Source: Selenomonas sp. TAMA-11512 (lineage in GTDB: Bacteria > Bacillota > Negativicutes > Selenomonadales > Selenomonadaceae). Taken from it: a stretch of DNA of 64,000 nt. Position numbers and translations under genes: made by a program. Numbering within the stretch: position 1 is the first letter of the stretch; each line of letters begins with the position of its first letter. Of this stretch, positions 36,600 to 45,116 are shown in pieces. The stretch covers positions 806,001-870,000 of the forward strand of contig NZ_AP029018.1 in assembly GCF_037076525.1 (NCBI RefSeq), written 5' to 3'. The notes beneath the pieces were generated by a model. That model had not been told where the DNA came from and searched no databases. It saw only the letters and a program-made list of their open reading frames with translations.

Positions 36600-36716
36600 C
36601 AGGTACGGACGCGTAGACTTGCTCTGCAGGGGATGGAGGGCAAAGAGAGGGCGGAAAAGATGCGCCGGGACGGCTGTGCCGCATGTATCCGCGCTTCCTT
36701 CATCAGCACTTACCTA
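36600..36716. repeat. Copy B of the dispersed inverted-repeat element
   Basis: The inner part shares GCGTAG, GAGAGGGC, GATG and GGCTG, in the same order, with copy D (62377-62420). The block GGAAAAGATGCGCC and the GGCTGTGCCGCAT region match copy A. The right end CATCAGCACTTACCTA is the inverted terminal repeat; the left terminus appears lost at the DUF1232 stop. Confidence 0.6.
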
Positions 36717-36807
36717 AAAAGAAATCCGATGACAAGGAATTTTCCTGCATAGGATAGAATATCTATATTTATACTATACACTGAAATAAATTTGAGGAGA
36801 AATTCGT

Positions 36808-37641
36808 ATGTCGGTTCATATTCCTATTCAGCTGCAGGGAATATTATCGACGATTAGCATTCTGGACCTGCTGGACATTCTAATCGTTGCCATTATTCTT
36901 TATAAATTGTACCAGATGCTTCAGGACACGAGAGCCATCACGCTCGTGAAAGGCATCCTCATGCTCCTGATGCTCTCCATTGCCACCAACTGGATGGGGA
37001 TGCACGTTATCTATTGGCTTTTGCAGCAGACGGTGACGCTTCTCTTCGTGGCGCTGCCGATCGTCTTTCAGCCGGAGCTGCGGCGTACGCTCGAGCACAT
37101 CGGGCAGGGGAGCTTCTTCGGCAGATCCGTGCTGCTCGACGTCGATCAGGCACGTCTCCTGATCAACGAGCTGGATCGGGCGGTCATGCTTCTGTCCTCG
37201 AAAAAGATCGGCGCGCTTATCGTCATTGAGCGCAATATGAAGCTGGACGATGTGAGCGCGACGGGAATCCGCATTGAGGGACTCATCACGGCGGACTTTC
37301 TGATGAATGTCTTTATACCGAATACGCCGCTGCACGACGGTGCGGCTGTCATCCGTGGAAACCGTCTGATTGCCGCGGGCTGCATCCTGCCGCTGACGGA
37401 CAATCGGATGCTCTCGACCGAGCTCGGTACGCGTCATCGTGCCGCCATCGGCCTGTCGGAGCAGTGCGACGCATTGATTATCGTCGTCAGCGAGGAGACG
37501 GGAACGGTTTCCATCGCGGAAAACGGCAAGATCATTCGATATCTGAATTCGGAGCGTCTGAAGGGATACCTGCGGCCGGTTTACGCGCCGAAGAAGACGG
37601 GCTTTAAGGACCTCTTGAAAAACTGGAGGAGGAAGCAGTGA
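36808..37641 (+). CDS. cdaA: Diadenylate cyclase CdaA
   Basis: Makes the second messenger c-di-AMP from two ATP. The 277-residue protein has three N-terminal membrane helices (to about residue 95) and a DisA_N cyclase domain with the catalytic DGAAVIRGNRLIAAGCILPL near residue 180 and LGTRHRAAIGLSE near 210. This is the membrane-bound CdaA/DacA type. It is followed by its regulator cdaR (overlapping) and, after a flavoprotein gene, glmM, the conserved Firmicute order linking c-di-AMP to cell-wall synthesis. Confidence 0.97.
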   Translation: MSVHIPIQLQGILSTISILDLLDILIVAIILYKLYQMLQDTRAITLVKGILMLLMLSIATNWMGMHVIYWLLQQTVTLLFVALPIVFQPELRRTLEHIGQGSFFGRSVLLDVDQARLLINELDRAVMLLSSKKIGALIVIERNMKLDDVSATGIRIEGLITADFLMNVFIPNTPLHDGAAVIRGNRLIAAGCILPLTDNRMLSTELGTRHRAAIGLSEQCDALIIVVSEETGTVSIAENGKIIRYLNSERLKGYLRPVYAPKKTGFKDLLKNWRRKQ

Positions 37642-38582
37642 TGATGACAAAAATGCGGCAGCTCATCCAGCGCAACCTCCTCGCCAAGGTGATCGCGCTT
37701 GTCGTGGCGATCGTTCTTTGGCTGTATGTCATGAATGAGCAGAATCCGACGATCGAAGGCGATTTTGTCGTGCCCATCGAGCTGACGAATGTGCCGGACG
37801 AATACCGGATGACGCAGTCCGTCAAGTCGGCAAAGATCTACGTTCGCGGCGCGCGGTCGAACTTTGTGTCGGCGTCGCCGAACAGCTTCAAAGCCATCGC
37901 GGACTTGACGGGGTTGGAATCGGGCTCGTATGACGCGGCACTTCGTGCCGTGATGCCGCAGGGGTTTGAGCTTGTATCCATCGAGCCGGCGACCGTCCAT
38001 GTGGAGCTGGATCAGATCATCAGCCGCAATATGCCCGTTGAGATCGTGCAGACGGGGATGGCGGGGCCGGATGTGACGGTCGCGAAGATCGAGCAGGAGT
38101 ATCCGTACGTCAAGATCGAGGGCCCCGCCTCGCTTGTAAATCGCGTGGCGGCGGTTGTGGGATATATCGCGCTGGGCGGCAACAAGGAAGACTTTTCCAC
38201 ATTGACATCGCTCAACGCGCTCGATGCGGAGGGGCGGAGCGTCAGCGGCGTAGAGATTACGCCTGTGTCCATGCAGATCAAGGTGCAGCTGGCGCGAGGC
38301 CTCGCAAAGAAGGTCGTCACGGTCCACCCCGTACTGGACGGCGTGCTGCCCGACGGACTGACACTGGGCGATGTGACGGTGGTTCCCTTGAAAATCGAGG
38401 TTGCCGGCAGTGCCGAGACCCTGGAGAAAATCGTGTCGATCGATACGGCGAAGGTTCTTTTGAGCAATTTCACCGCCGAAGGCAAGCATACGATAAAGTC
38501 GGAGCTCTTACTTCCGAAGGGCGTCACCGTCACAAATCCGGAAGTATCTCTGACGGTTGAGGTTCGGGCGAGAAATGATTAG
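37641..38582 (+). CDS. cdaR: YbbR-domain protein CdaR, regulator of CdaA
   Basis: A 313-residue extracytoplasmic protein anchored by one N-terminal helix (residues 12-30: LLAKVIALVVAIVLWLYV). The rest consists of about three YbbR repeats (for example VPDEYRMTQSVKSAKIYVRG and VKIEGPASLVNRV). In other Firmicutes CdaR binds CdaA and sets its activity. GGAGGAGG precedes the ATG at 37641, which overlaps the cdaA stop. Confidence 0.92.
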   Translation: MMTKMRQLIQRNLLAKVIALVVAIVLWLYVMNEQNPTIEGDFVVPIELTNVPDEYRMTQSVKSAKIYVRGARSNFVSASPNSFKAIADLTGLESGSYDAALRAVMPQGFELVSIEPATVHVELDQIISRNMPVEIVQTGMAGPDVTVAKIEQEYPYVKIEGPASLVNRVAAVVGYIALGGNKEDFSTLTSLNALDAEGRSVSGVEITPVSMQIKVQLARGLAKKVVTVHPVLDGVLPDGLTLGDVTVVPLKIEVAGSAETLEKIVSIDTAKVLLSNFTAEGKHTIKSELLLPKGVTVTNPEVSLTVEVRARND

Positions 38583-40230
38583 GATACGAAATCTTGCGCT
38601 TCCCTTTGCTTGGGAGGGGCGTTTGGAGGAGGCGGTATATGATCGCCTCCGTTTCCATGCCGCCGCCGGTAAAAGCGGTGAAAGCGAATATAAAGACGTG
38701 CTGAAAAGCGTCACGCTGCGGCGCAAGGGACTGGATGCGCGGCGCTATAAAGGGAAGCCGATTCACTATACGTATATGGTGGACGTGGAGCTTGCCTCAC
38801 CGTCGCTTGAAAAACAAGTGCTCGCGAAGTTCCGCAAGGACAAGGATGTCGAGCGCGTGGAGCCGGAGCGTGAACGCACGCCCGCGCCGATTCGGGCGCG
38901 CGGAGAAAAGCCGCCCGTCGTCGTCGGCTTCGGACCGTCTGGGATGTTTGCCGCGCTGACTTTGGCGGAAGCGGGCTTTTCGCCGATCGTGCTTGAGCGC
39001 GGCGCACAGATCGAGGAGAGGCAGAGGCTCGTTTCACACTTTTGGGAGACAGGCGAGCTCAGCCCCCTGTCGAATGTCCAGTTCGGCGAGGGCGGGGCGG
39101 GGACGTTTTCGGACGGAAAGCTCACGACACGCATACAGGATCCGGAGGTGCGCCGCGTCCTCGAGGCATTTGTCCGCGCGGGCGCGCCGGAGGACATCCT
39201 CTATCTCCAAAAGCCGCACCTCGGCACAGATAAGCTGCGCGGGATTGTCCGCCGCATCCGTGAAGAGATCATCCGCCTCGGCGGTACGATCCGCTTCGGC
39301 GCGCATGTCACGGGACTGGAGCGGAAGGACGGCAAAGTCACGGCGCTTTTTATCAACGACGAGGAGCGCATGGAGATGGAGGCCGTATTTCTCGGCATCG
39401 GCCATTCGGCGCGCGATACATACGAGCTGCTGCATCGAAGCGGCCTGCCGCTCGAGGCGAAGGCCTTTGCCGTCGGCGTGCGCATCGAGCATCCGCAGGA
39501 ATTGATTGACGCGGCGCAGTATCGGGAGGATGCGGGACATCCGATGCTTCCCGCTGCCGACTATGCGCTGAGCTATCAGGATCGGGAGGCCGGTCGGGGC
39601 GTGTACTCCTTCTGCATGTGTCCCGGCGGCGAGGTCGTCGCCGCCGCGTCGGAAAAGGGCGGTGTCGTGACGAACGGCATGAGCCGATACGCGCGGGCGA
39701 CGGGCATAGCGAATGCCGCCCTTGTCGTGACCGTTACGCCGGAGGATTTTGGCGGGGATCCGCTGGCGGGCATTGCCTTTCAGAGGAAGTACGAGCAGCT
39801 TGCGTTCACACTGGCGGGCGGAGATTATACGGCGCCCGTGCAGAGCGTCGGGGACTTCCTCGCGGGGAAGTCGGGTTCGGCGGACTTTCTGACGACGCCG
39901 ACCTACCGGCCGCGCGTCAAGCCGCTCGATCTGCGCGACTGCCTGCCCGGATTCGTGACGAAGTCGCTGGCGCTTGCCCTGCCTCATTTTGACCGGAAGA
40001 TTGCTGGGTTCGCAAGGGATGACGTCGTCATGACGGGCATTGAGACGCGCACCTCGGCGCCCTGCCGCATTCCCCGCAATCGGGAGACATTGGAGACAAT
40101 CGGGCTCGCGGGGCTCTATCCCATAGGCGAAGGGGCCGGTTATGCGGGCGGCATCATGAGTGCCGCCGTCGACGGCCGAAAAGCCGCGCAATGCTTCCTT
40201 AAGGAAAAAGCGGCTAATATATTCGAATAG
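38575..40230 (+). CDS. FAD-dependent dehydrogenase of the c-di-AMP/glmM operon (COG2509 type)
   Basis: A 551-residue cytoplasmic flavoprotein. An N-terminal domain of about 100 residues with YTYMVDVE is followed by the FAD-binding Rossmann motif VVGFGPSGMFAALTLAEAG near residue 115. Further family blocks are QFGEGGAGTFSDGKL near 180 and a C-terminal GLYPIGEGAGYAGGIMSAAV, where the flavin is bound again. The substrate is unknown. The ATG overlaps the cdaR stop by eight bases. Homologues commonly occur between cdaR and glmM, suggesting a cell-envelope link, which is inference only. Confidence 0.88.
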   Translation: MIRIRNLALPFAWEGRLEEAVYDRLRFHAAAGKSGESEYKDVLKSVTLRRKGLDARRYKGKPIHYTYMVDVELASPSLEKQVLAKFRKDKDVERVEPERERTPAPIRARGEKPPVVVGFGPSGMFAALTLAEAGFSPIVLERGAQIEERQRLVSHFWETGELSPLSNVQFGEGGAGTFSDGKLTTRIQDPEVRRVLEAFVRAGAPEDILYLQKPHLGTDKLRGIVRRIREEIIRLGGTIRFGAHVTGLERKDGKVTALFINDEERMEMEAVFLGIGHSARDTYELLHRSGLPLEAKAFAVGVRIEHPQELIDAAQYREDAGHPMLPAADYALSYQDREAGRGVYSFCMCPGGEVVAAASEKGGVVTNGMSRYARATGIANAALVVTVTPEDFGGDPLAGIAFQRKYEQLAFTLAGGDYTAPVQSVGDFLAGKSGSADFLTTPTYRPRVKPLDLRDCLPGFVTKSLALALPHFDRKIAGFARDDVVMTGIETRTSAPCRIPRNRETLETIGLAGLYPIGEGAGYAGGIMSAAVDGRKAAQCFLKEKAANIFE

Positions 40231-40260
40231 ATTATTCTGTGCATATCAAAGGAGCATACA

Positions 40261-41610
40261 ATGACGAGATTATTCGGGACAGACGGTGTACGCGGTGAGG
40301 CAAATACGGACTTGACACCGGAGCTTGCATATCGGCTCGGCTGGGCGGCCGCGCTCTACTTCGGCAGGGATAAAAACGAGCCGCCGATGATCTACATTGG
40401 CCGCGATACGCGCCTTTCGGGCAAGCTCTTTGAAGCCGCGCTCGCGACGGGTATCTGCTCGGCGGGCGGACGCTGCGAGATCATCGGCACTTGTCCGACG
40501 CCCGCGATTGCTTACCTCACGAAGCAGCAGGACGCGGATGCGGGAATCGTCATTTCCGCATCGCATAACCCGTTTCAGGATAACGGCATCAAGTTCTTCG
40601 GGGCCGACGGCTATAAGCTTCCCGACGCGGTCGAGGATGAGATCGAGGCGCTCGTTCGCCGTCTCGAGGCGGGAGAAAAGCTGCCCCGTGCGACAGGGAG
40701 ACGGATTGGCGACATCACGGGACGCCGCGAGTACCTTGTCCGCTACATCAACTACGTCGCGGGCACGACAACGGAGCGTTTCGACGGCATGAAGATCGTC
40801 CTCGACTGCGCGAACGGCGCAGCCTCCGAGGCGATGCCGAAGGTGCTTGCCAAGCTCGGCGCGGATGTCACGGTCATCCATGCCACGCCAAACGGCGTCA
40901 ATATCAATGAGAACTGCGGCTCAACACATCTGGAATCGCTCATCGATACGGTGAAAAAGCTCGGCGCGGATATCGGCATCGCACACGACGGAGATGCGGA
41001 TCGCTGCCTCTGCGTCGATGAAAACGGCGCTGTCATCGATGGAGACCGCATCCTTGTCATGTGTGCGCAGGATATGATAAAGGAGGGCTCGCTCAAGGAC
41101 AATACCGTCGTCACGACGGTCATGGCAAACATCGGCTTCCACAAGGCCATTGAGGCGGCGGGAGCCAAGACGGTCGTCACGGGCGTCGGCGATCGCTATG
41201 TGCTTGAGAACATGCTTGCCAACGGATACAATCTCGGCGGCGAGCAGTCCGGACATATCATCTTCAAGGATTTCGCGACGACGGGAGATGGGCTCATCAC
41301 CGCGGTGCAGGTGCTGACATCTCTGAAGCGCAGCGGCAAAAAGGCCTCCGATCTCGCCGGACTCATGAAGAGCTATCCGCAGCTCCTCGTAAATGTCCGC
41401 GTCAAGAGCAAGGACGGATGGGAAGACAATGTGGACATCAGGGAAGCCGTCGAAAAGGGGGAAGAGCAGCTCGGCAAGGATGGCCGCATTCTCGTTCGCG
41501 CCTCGGGTACGGAGCCGCTCATTCGCGTCATGGCGGAGGGGCCCCATCAGGTAGAGCTGGAGACGATTTGTCGGACGATTGCCGATCGAATCAAGCAGGT
41601 GCAGGGATGA
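40261..41610 (+). CDS. glmM: Phosphoglucosamine mutase
   Basis: Converts glucosamine-6-phosphate to glucosamine-1-phosphate for UDP-GlcNAc, the peptidoglycan precursor. The 449-residue protein has FGTDGVRG at the start, the phosphoserine loop ISASHNPFQDNGIK near residue 100, metal-binding DGDADRC near 243, the sugar loop GGEQSGHIIF near 325 and the phosphate-binding RASGTEPLIRVM near 410. AAAGGAG precedes the ATG. It closes the cdaA operon core; cbiK overlaps its stop. Confidence 0.98.
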   Translation: MTRLFGTDGVRGEANTDLTPELAYRLGWAAALYFGRDKNEPPMIYIGRDTRLSGKLFEAALATGICSAGGRCEIIGTCPTPAIAYLTKQQDADAGIVISASHNPFQDNGIKFFGADGYKLPDAVEDEIEALVRRLEAGEKLPRATGRRIGDITGRREYLVRYINYVAGTTTERFDGMKIVLDCANGAASEAMPKVLAKLGADVTVIHATPNGVNINENCGSTHLESLIDTVKKLGADIGIAHDGDADRCLCVDENGAVIDGDRILVMCAQDMIKEGSLKDNTVVTTVMANIGFHKAIEAAGAKTVVTGVGDRYVLENMLANGYNLGGEQSGHIIFKDFATTGDGLITAVQVLTSLKRSGKKASDLAGLMKSYPQLLVNVRVKSKDGWEDNVDIREAVEKGEEQLGKDGRILVRASGTEPLIRVMAEGPHQVELETICRTIADRIKQVQG

Positions 41611-42413
41611 TGGCACCCGCTGTCCTGTTCGCCGGCTTCGGCACGGCCGATAAGACGGCGCGTGAAGCAGCCATCTCTTCGATTGTGCGAGATGCCGCCG
41701 TGCAGTTTCCCGATCTGCACTTCGTCGAGGCATATACGTCAGCGTTTATTCGGAAGCGGTTGGCTTCTCTTGGCGAACACGTGCCGTCGCCGGAAGAGTG
41801 TCTGGAGGAGCTGGCGGCAGAGGGGCGGGATACGGTCTATATCCAGCCGCTTCATCTGACGCCAGGTGAAGAATATGACAATAAGCTGCGGCCGCTGCTT
41901 GAGAGATACGGCAACCGATTTCGGCGCCTCGTCCTCGGCGAGCCGCTCTTTTACCATTGGGCGGAGGGCGTGGATGATGACTATGCCGCTGTCTTGGACG
42001 TGCTGCGCGAGCTGTATCCGCCGTCGGCAGAGGAAGTGATTGTCCTCTTGGGGCACGGTTCCCCGCATCGGCATAATCCCGTCTACGAGCGACTGCAGAA
42101 TGTAATCGAGCAGGGGAGACTGCCCATCTGCATCGGAGTTGTAGAGGAGACGGACACGCCTGATTTCTCCATGGTGGAGATCCGACTTTCCGAGTATGGG
42201 GTGCGGCAGATTTGCCTGGCGCCGCTACTTCTCTCCGGAGGCATCCACGTTACCGAGGATATGGCGGGGAAGAGCGATGCTTCGTGGAAGAGCCGATTGG
42301 AGACTTTGGGATATCAAGTCCGTACGAATCTTCGCGGGCTTGGAGAATACCCGGCGTTTCGGCAGCTTTACATGAAAAAACTTGCAAATCTCCTGGAAAA
42401 GGGAAAATTGTAA
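41607..42413 (+). CDS. cbiK: Anaerobic sirohydrochlorin cobaltochelatase CbiK
   Basis: Inserts cobalt into sirohydrochlorin early in anaerobic cobalamin synthesis. The 268 residues match the single-chain CbiK size. FAGFGTADKTARE at the start, a VIVLLGHGSPHRHN block with metal-binding His, GVVEETD with a Glu, and LLLSGGIHVTEDMAG with the second His correspond to the His-Glu-His site of CbiK. The start is ATG at 41607, overlapping the glmM stop; the coupling of a cobalamin gene to glmM is unusual. No other cobalamin gene is in the window. Confidence 0.9.
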   Translation: MMAPAVLFAGFGTADKTAREAAISSIVRDAAVQFPDLHFVEAYTSAFIRKRLASLGEHVPSPEECLEELAAEGRDTVYIQPLHLTPGEEYDNKLRPLLERYGNRFRRLVLGEPLFYHWAEGVDDDYAAVLDVLRELYPPSAEEVIVLLGHGSPHRHNPVYERLQNVIEQGRLPICIGVVEETDTPDFSMVEIRLSEYGVRQICLAPLLLSGGIHVTEDMAGKSDASWKSRLETLGYQVRTNLRGLGEYPAFRQLYMKKLANLLEKGKL

Positions 42414-42498
42414 GAGGATTTCTACTTTTTGTGGCGAAGAGAAAAAGAATGAAGAGAATAGTTTAGGATTTTGAGGGATTTTTTAATGAGGTGAATAC

Positions 42499-42840
42499 AT
42501 GTCACAACCAGTAACAACAAACCCTTTTATTATCATGATTATCAACATGACGATCGTATTCCTTGTTCTTACTGCAATTTGGGGAATGATCACGCTTCTT
42601 CACGCCATCGATCCGACGAAGAAGCCAAAGGCGGCACCGGCCGCACAGCCGTCGGCTGCACCTGTACCGAAACCGGCGGCTCCGACTGTAGCACCGACGG
42701 GGATGCCGCAGGAAATTATTGCCGTCATCGCCGCTGCCGTGCAGGCAATGGGGTATCGGCTCGCCGATGTCAAAGCTGTTCGCCCCGTTGAGCGTCCCGG
42801 ATGGAAAGAAGCCGGCCGCACGCAGGGCATGCGTGGTTAA
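42499..42840 (+). CDS. oadG: Sodium pump decarboxylase, gamma (OadG/MmdD-type) subunit
   Basis: A 113-residue protein with one N-terminal membrane helix (MIINMTIVFLVLTAIWGMI), an Ala/Pro-rich linker and a short conserved C-terminal domain (IIAVIAAAVQAMGYRLADVK). This is the organisation of the OadG/MmdD subunit, which holds the carboxyltransferase against the membrane pump. It lies 15 bases before the beta subunit. Gamma subunits of oxaloacetate and delta subunits of methylmalonyl-CoA decarboxylase are hard to separate from sequence alone, so the substrate is open. Confidence 0.82.
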   Translation: MSQPVTTNPFIIMIINMTIVFLVLTAIWGMITLLHAIDPTKKPKAAPAAQPSAAPVPKPAAPTVAPTGMPQEIIAVIAAAVQAMGYRLADVKAVRPVERPGWKEAGRTQGMRG

Positions 42841-42855
42841 GGAGGGAGCGTAAAC

Positions 42856-43992
42856 ATGGAATTCATAAATGCATTTCTAGTCTCCCTGCAAGCCGTATGG
42901 GCAAGCTCCGGCTTTGTCAGCTTTACACTCGGTAACTTCATCATGATTGTCGTCGGGCTCGTGCTCATCTACATGGCGTTTGTCAAGGAGTTTGAACCGC
43001 TTCTCTTGGGGCCTATCGCCTTCGGCTGTATACTGGCGAATATCCCGGCAACGGGATTTTTCGGCGAAGAGATGAACGTCATGAAGCTCATCGGCATGGG
43101 AATCACGTTTGAGATCTTTCCACCGCTCATCTTCCTCGGTGTCGGCGCGATGACGGACTTCGGGCCGCTTATCGCGAACCCGAAGACGCTCCTCTTGGGC
43201 GCCGCGGCGCAGTTCGGTGTATTCATCGCTTTGGGCGGTGCTATGGCTGTCGGTTTCACCGTGCCGCAGGCATCGGCTATCGGCATCATCGGCGGCGCGG
43301 ACGGCCCTACATCCATCTACCTTGCCTCGAAGCTCGCGCCTGAGCTCCTCGGTGCAATCGCCGTTGCGGCCTATTCCTATATGTCGCTCGTCCCTCTGAT
43401 TCAGCCGCCTGTCATGAAGCTGTTCACGACACAGAAAGAGCGTGAGGTCGTCATGGAGCAGCTCCGTCCTGTGTCGAAGTTTGAGAGGGTCGCGTTCCCC
43501 ATTGCGTCCACGATTCTTATCAGTTTACTGCTTCCGTCCATCGCCTCGCTTCTCGGCATGCTGATGCTCGGCAATCTCTTTCGTGAGAGCGGCGTTACGG
43601 ATCGTCTCTCGGATACATCGCAGAACGCCCTCATCAATATCGTCACCATCTTTCTTGCAACGGGTACCGGTCTTACGATGTCGGCGGAGAGTTTCCTCAC
43701 GGCGGATACGCTTCTCATCATCGGACTCGGCCTTGTCGCCTTTATCGGCGGTACGGCAGCAGGTGTTGTCTTCGGTAAGATTATGTATGTTGTTTCCGGA
43801 GGAAAGATCAATCCGCTTATCGGTTCGGCAGGTGTTTCAGCTGTCCCGATGGCGGCTCGCGTTTCGCAGGTCGTCGGTGCACAGTCCAGACCGGGGAACT
43901 TCCTCCTCATGCACGCTATGGGACCGAATGTCGCCGGCGTCATCGGCACGGCAGTCGCTGCCGGTACGATGCTCGCCATGCTCGGCAAATAA
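42856..43992 (+). CDS. oadB: Sodium pump decarboxylase, beta (Na+-translocating) subunit
   Basis: The membrane pump of the biotin-dependent decarboxylases: it decarboxylates carboxybiotin and exports Na+. The 378-residue protein has about nine to eleven helices and the conserved ion-site segments [20 protein letters not shown] near residue 145 with the catalytic Asp, and [16 protein letters not shown] near 325. It belongs to OadB/MmdB/GcdB; Veillonella-type methylmalonyl-CoA decarboxylase and oxaloacetate decarboxylase are equally possible. The carboxyltransferase and biotin carrier genes are not next to it. GGAGGGAG precedes the ATG. Confidence 0.95.
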   Translation: MEFINAFLVSLQAVWASSGFVSFTLGNFIMIVVGLVLIYMAFVKEFEPLLLGPIAFGCILANIPATGFFGEEMNVMKLIGMGITFEIFPPLIFLGVGAMTDFGPLIANPKTLLLGAAAQFGVFIALGGAMAVGFTVPQASAIGIIGGADGPTSIYLASKLAPELLGAIAVAAYSYMSLVPLIQPPVMKLFTTQKEREVVMEQLRPVSKFERVAFPIASTILISLLLPSIASLLGMLMLGNLFRESGVTDRLSDTSQNALINIVTIFLATGTGLTMSAESFLTADTLLIIGLGLVAFIGGTAAGVVFGKIMYVVSGGKINPLIGSAGVSAVPMAARVSQVVGAQSRPGNFLLMHAMGPNVAGVIGTAVAAGTMLAMLGK

Positions 43993-44006
43993 TCGCATAA
44001 AAAGAG

Positions 44007-44048
44007 AAGGACACTGCACGAAGGTAAAATTTCGGCAGTGTCCTTTTT
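44007..44048. terminator. Terminator between oadB and the convergent oxidoreductase gene
   Basis: An 11-bp stem AAGGACACTGC with GCAGTGTCCTT, 17-base loop, then a T run on the plus strand; the A-rich left flank gives T residues for the minus strand, so it can serve both genes. Confidence 0.85.
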
Positions 44049-44059
44049 ATGTACTAAAT

Positions 44060-44701
44060 TCATGCGAAATCGCGGATGTCCTGTCCTTCGACGATTCTTG
44101 TGCCGCCTGCCGCATTCGCGCCCAGTGACATCATGGAGCGCGCGACGACGGCGGTTTCCATCGGGGCGAGCCGCTTTGCCAAGCCGACGGCGTTGACGGC
44201 CTGCAGGAGCTTGACGGATACGGTTTCGCCGAGACGCTTGCTTTTCTCGCGTATGAGGCTCGGCGGGCGCACGATGGTCAGCGAATCGAAGCCAAGACCC
44301 TGCACAGCGTCGTCGAGCTCACCCTTCAGGCGCAGATAGAAGATGCTCGACTTGCTGTCCGCGCCTATGGAGGAGAGGAGTACAAGACGCTTCACGCCGT
44401 TTTCCTGCGCGGCCTTGGCGAAGGCGAGCTGGTAATCATAGTCGATGCGGCGCTGCGCTTCCTTGGAGCCCGCCTGCTTGAGCGAGGTGCCGAGCGTCGA
44501 GAAGAGGACGTCGCCTTTGACAAGCTCCCGCCACGTCGCGGGCGCGTCGAAGTCGATCGTATGCTCCGTGAGCTTTTCGTGCGTCACGCCGAGCGCGCGC
44601 CGCGCGAACGCAATGACCTCCGTATAGCGCTTATCCTCGAGAAGCGCACGCAGCAAGTCTTTGCCGACGGCGCCCGTCGCGCCGATTAAAACAGCTTTCA
44701 T
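44060..44701 (-). CDS. NAD(P)-binding oxidoreductase (HTATIP2/NmrA-like)
   Basis: A 213-residue atypical short-chain dehydrogenase. The Rossmann motif LIGATGAVGKDLLRALL lies at residues 5-21, KGDVLFSTLGTSLKQAG near 65, and RLVLLSSIGADSKSS near 110 at the place of the usual active site; the segment FYLRLKGELDDAVQ has the Tyr-x-x-x-Lys-like spacing displaced. The group includes HTATIP2 and YbjT-like proteins; the substrate is unknown. I chose ATG 44701 because AGAGGAG lies at the right distance. Two tiny ORFs precede it on the same strand, and a truncated TetR gene lies divergent. Confidence 0.85.
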   Translation of the reverse strand: MKAVLIGATGAVGKDLLRALLEDKRYTEVIAFARRALGVTHEKLTEHTIDFDAPATWRELVKGDVLFSTLGTSLKQAGSKEAQRRIDYDYQLAFAKAAQENGVKRLVLLSSIGADSKSSIFYLRLKGELDDAVQGLGFDSLTIVRPPSLIREKSKRLGETVSVKLLQAVNAVGLAKRLAPMETAVVARSMMSLGANAAGGTRIVEGQDIRDFA

Positions 44702-44731
44702 AGTCATCTCCTCTTTCGTACGATGTATCTT

Positions 44732-44890
44732 TTATTTGATTTCAGCGAGCAGCGTTTCTGCCGCAAGCTTGCCGAGGGCGTTGGAGAAGATTTTCCAAAA
44801 CACGCTCAAAGTCTATAGGGAAACGCCCTTCGCAAGAACCGCAGTGATCTTCCGCCTCGTAGGGCGGTACGTCGTCTCCGTATATTTCAT
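44732..44890 (-). other. Tiny ORF with an in-frame amber codon, upstream of the oxidoreductase
   Basis: On the minus strand an ATG eight bases after AGGAGG opens a 25-codon frame (MKYTETTYRPTRRKITAVLA and five more), interrupted by TAG at 44815-44813, and continuing for another 26 protein-like codons (TLSVFWKIFSNALGKLAAET and six more) to TAA. The start overlaps the stop of another tiny ORF. I do not recognise it. It is either a disrupted small gene, a 25-residue peptide, or a readthrough case. Confidence 0.35.
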
Positions 44891-44952
44891 GATATTCCAT
44901 CCTCCTGTCCTTTTTTCCTGTTCCGATAGAAAACGAATGTAATCGTCAGCAA
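44887..44952 (-). CDS. Tiny ORF (21 residues), first in the oxidoreductase transcript
   Basis: The start is TTG at 44952, six bases after GGGAGG. The peptide is MLTITFVFYRNRKKGQEDGI plus a Ser: a short hydrophobic stretch followed by a basic tail. Its stop overlaps the ATG of the following small frame (ATGA). Good ribosome site and coupling suggest it is translated, perhaps as a leader peptide; it could also be the remnant of a larger membrane protein. Confidence 0.35.
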   Translation of the reverse strand: MLTITFVFYRNRKKGQEDGIS

Positions 44953-44972
44953 GGTAAGCCTCCCTTATTCAT

Positions 44973-45000
44973 GTTATATGTGTCAATAGTGTGCGGGCAA
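44973..45000 (-). promoter_or_regulatory. Possible promoter of the tiny-ORF/oxidoreductase transcript
   Basis: Minus strand TTGCCC (45000-44995) and TATAAC (44978-44973) with 16-base spacing, about 20 bases before the TTG start at 44952. Confidence 0.45.
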
Positions 45001-45044
45001 GTGATACAAAAGCGCTGCTTTATCACAAATGTATCTGTGCATAG

Positions 45045-45081
45045 TGTTACTCTTGTAACATGTTGTCAAAGAGGTCATAAT
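45045..45081 (+). promoter_or_regulatory. Promoter with overlapping inverted repeat before the TetR fragment
   Basis: TTGTAA (45053-45058) and CATAAT (45076-45081) are spaced by 17 bases. The inverted repeat TGTTAC-TCTT-GTAACA (45045-45060) overlaps the -35 box, the layout of an autoregulated TetR-type promoter. Confidence 0.5.
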
Positions 45082-45116
45082 GAAGAGCATATCAATATTT
45101 TGAAAGGGGGAGGCCT

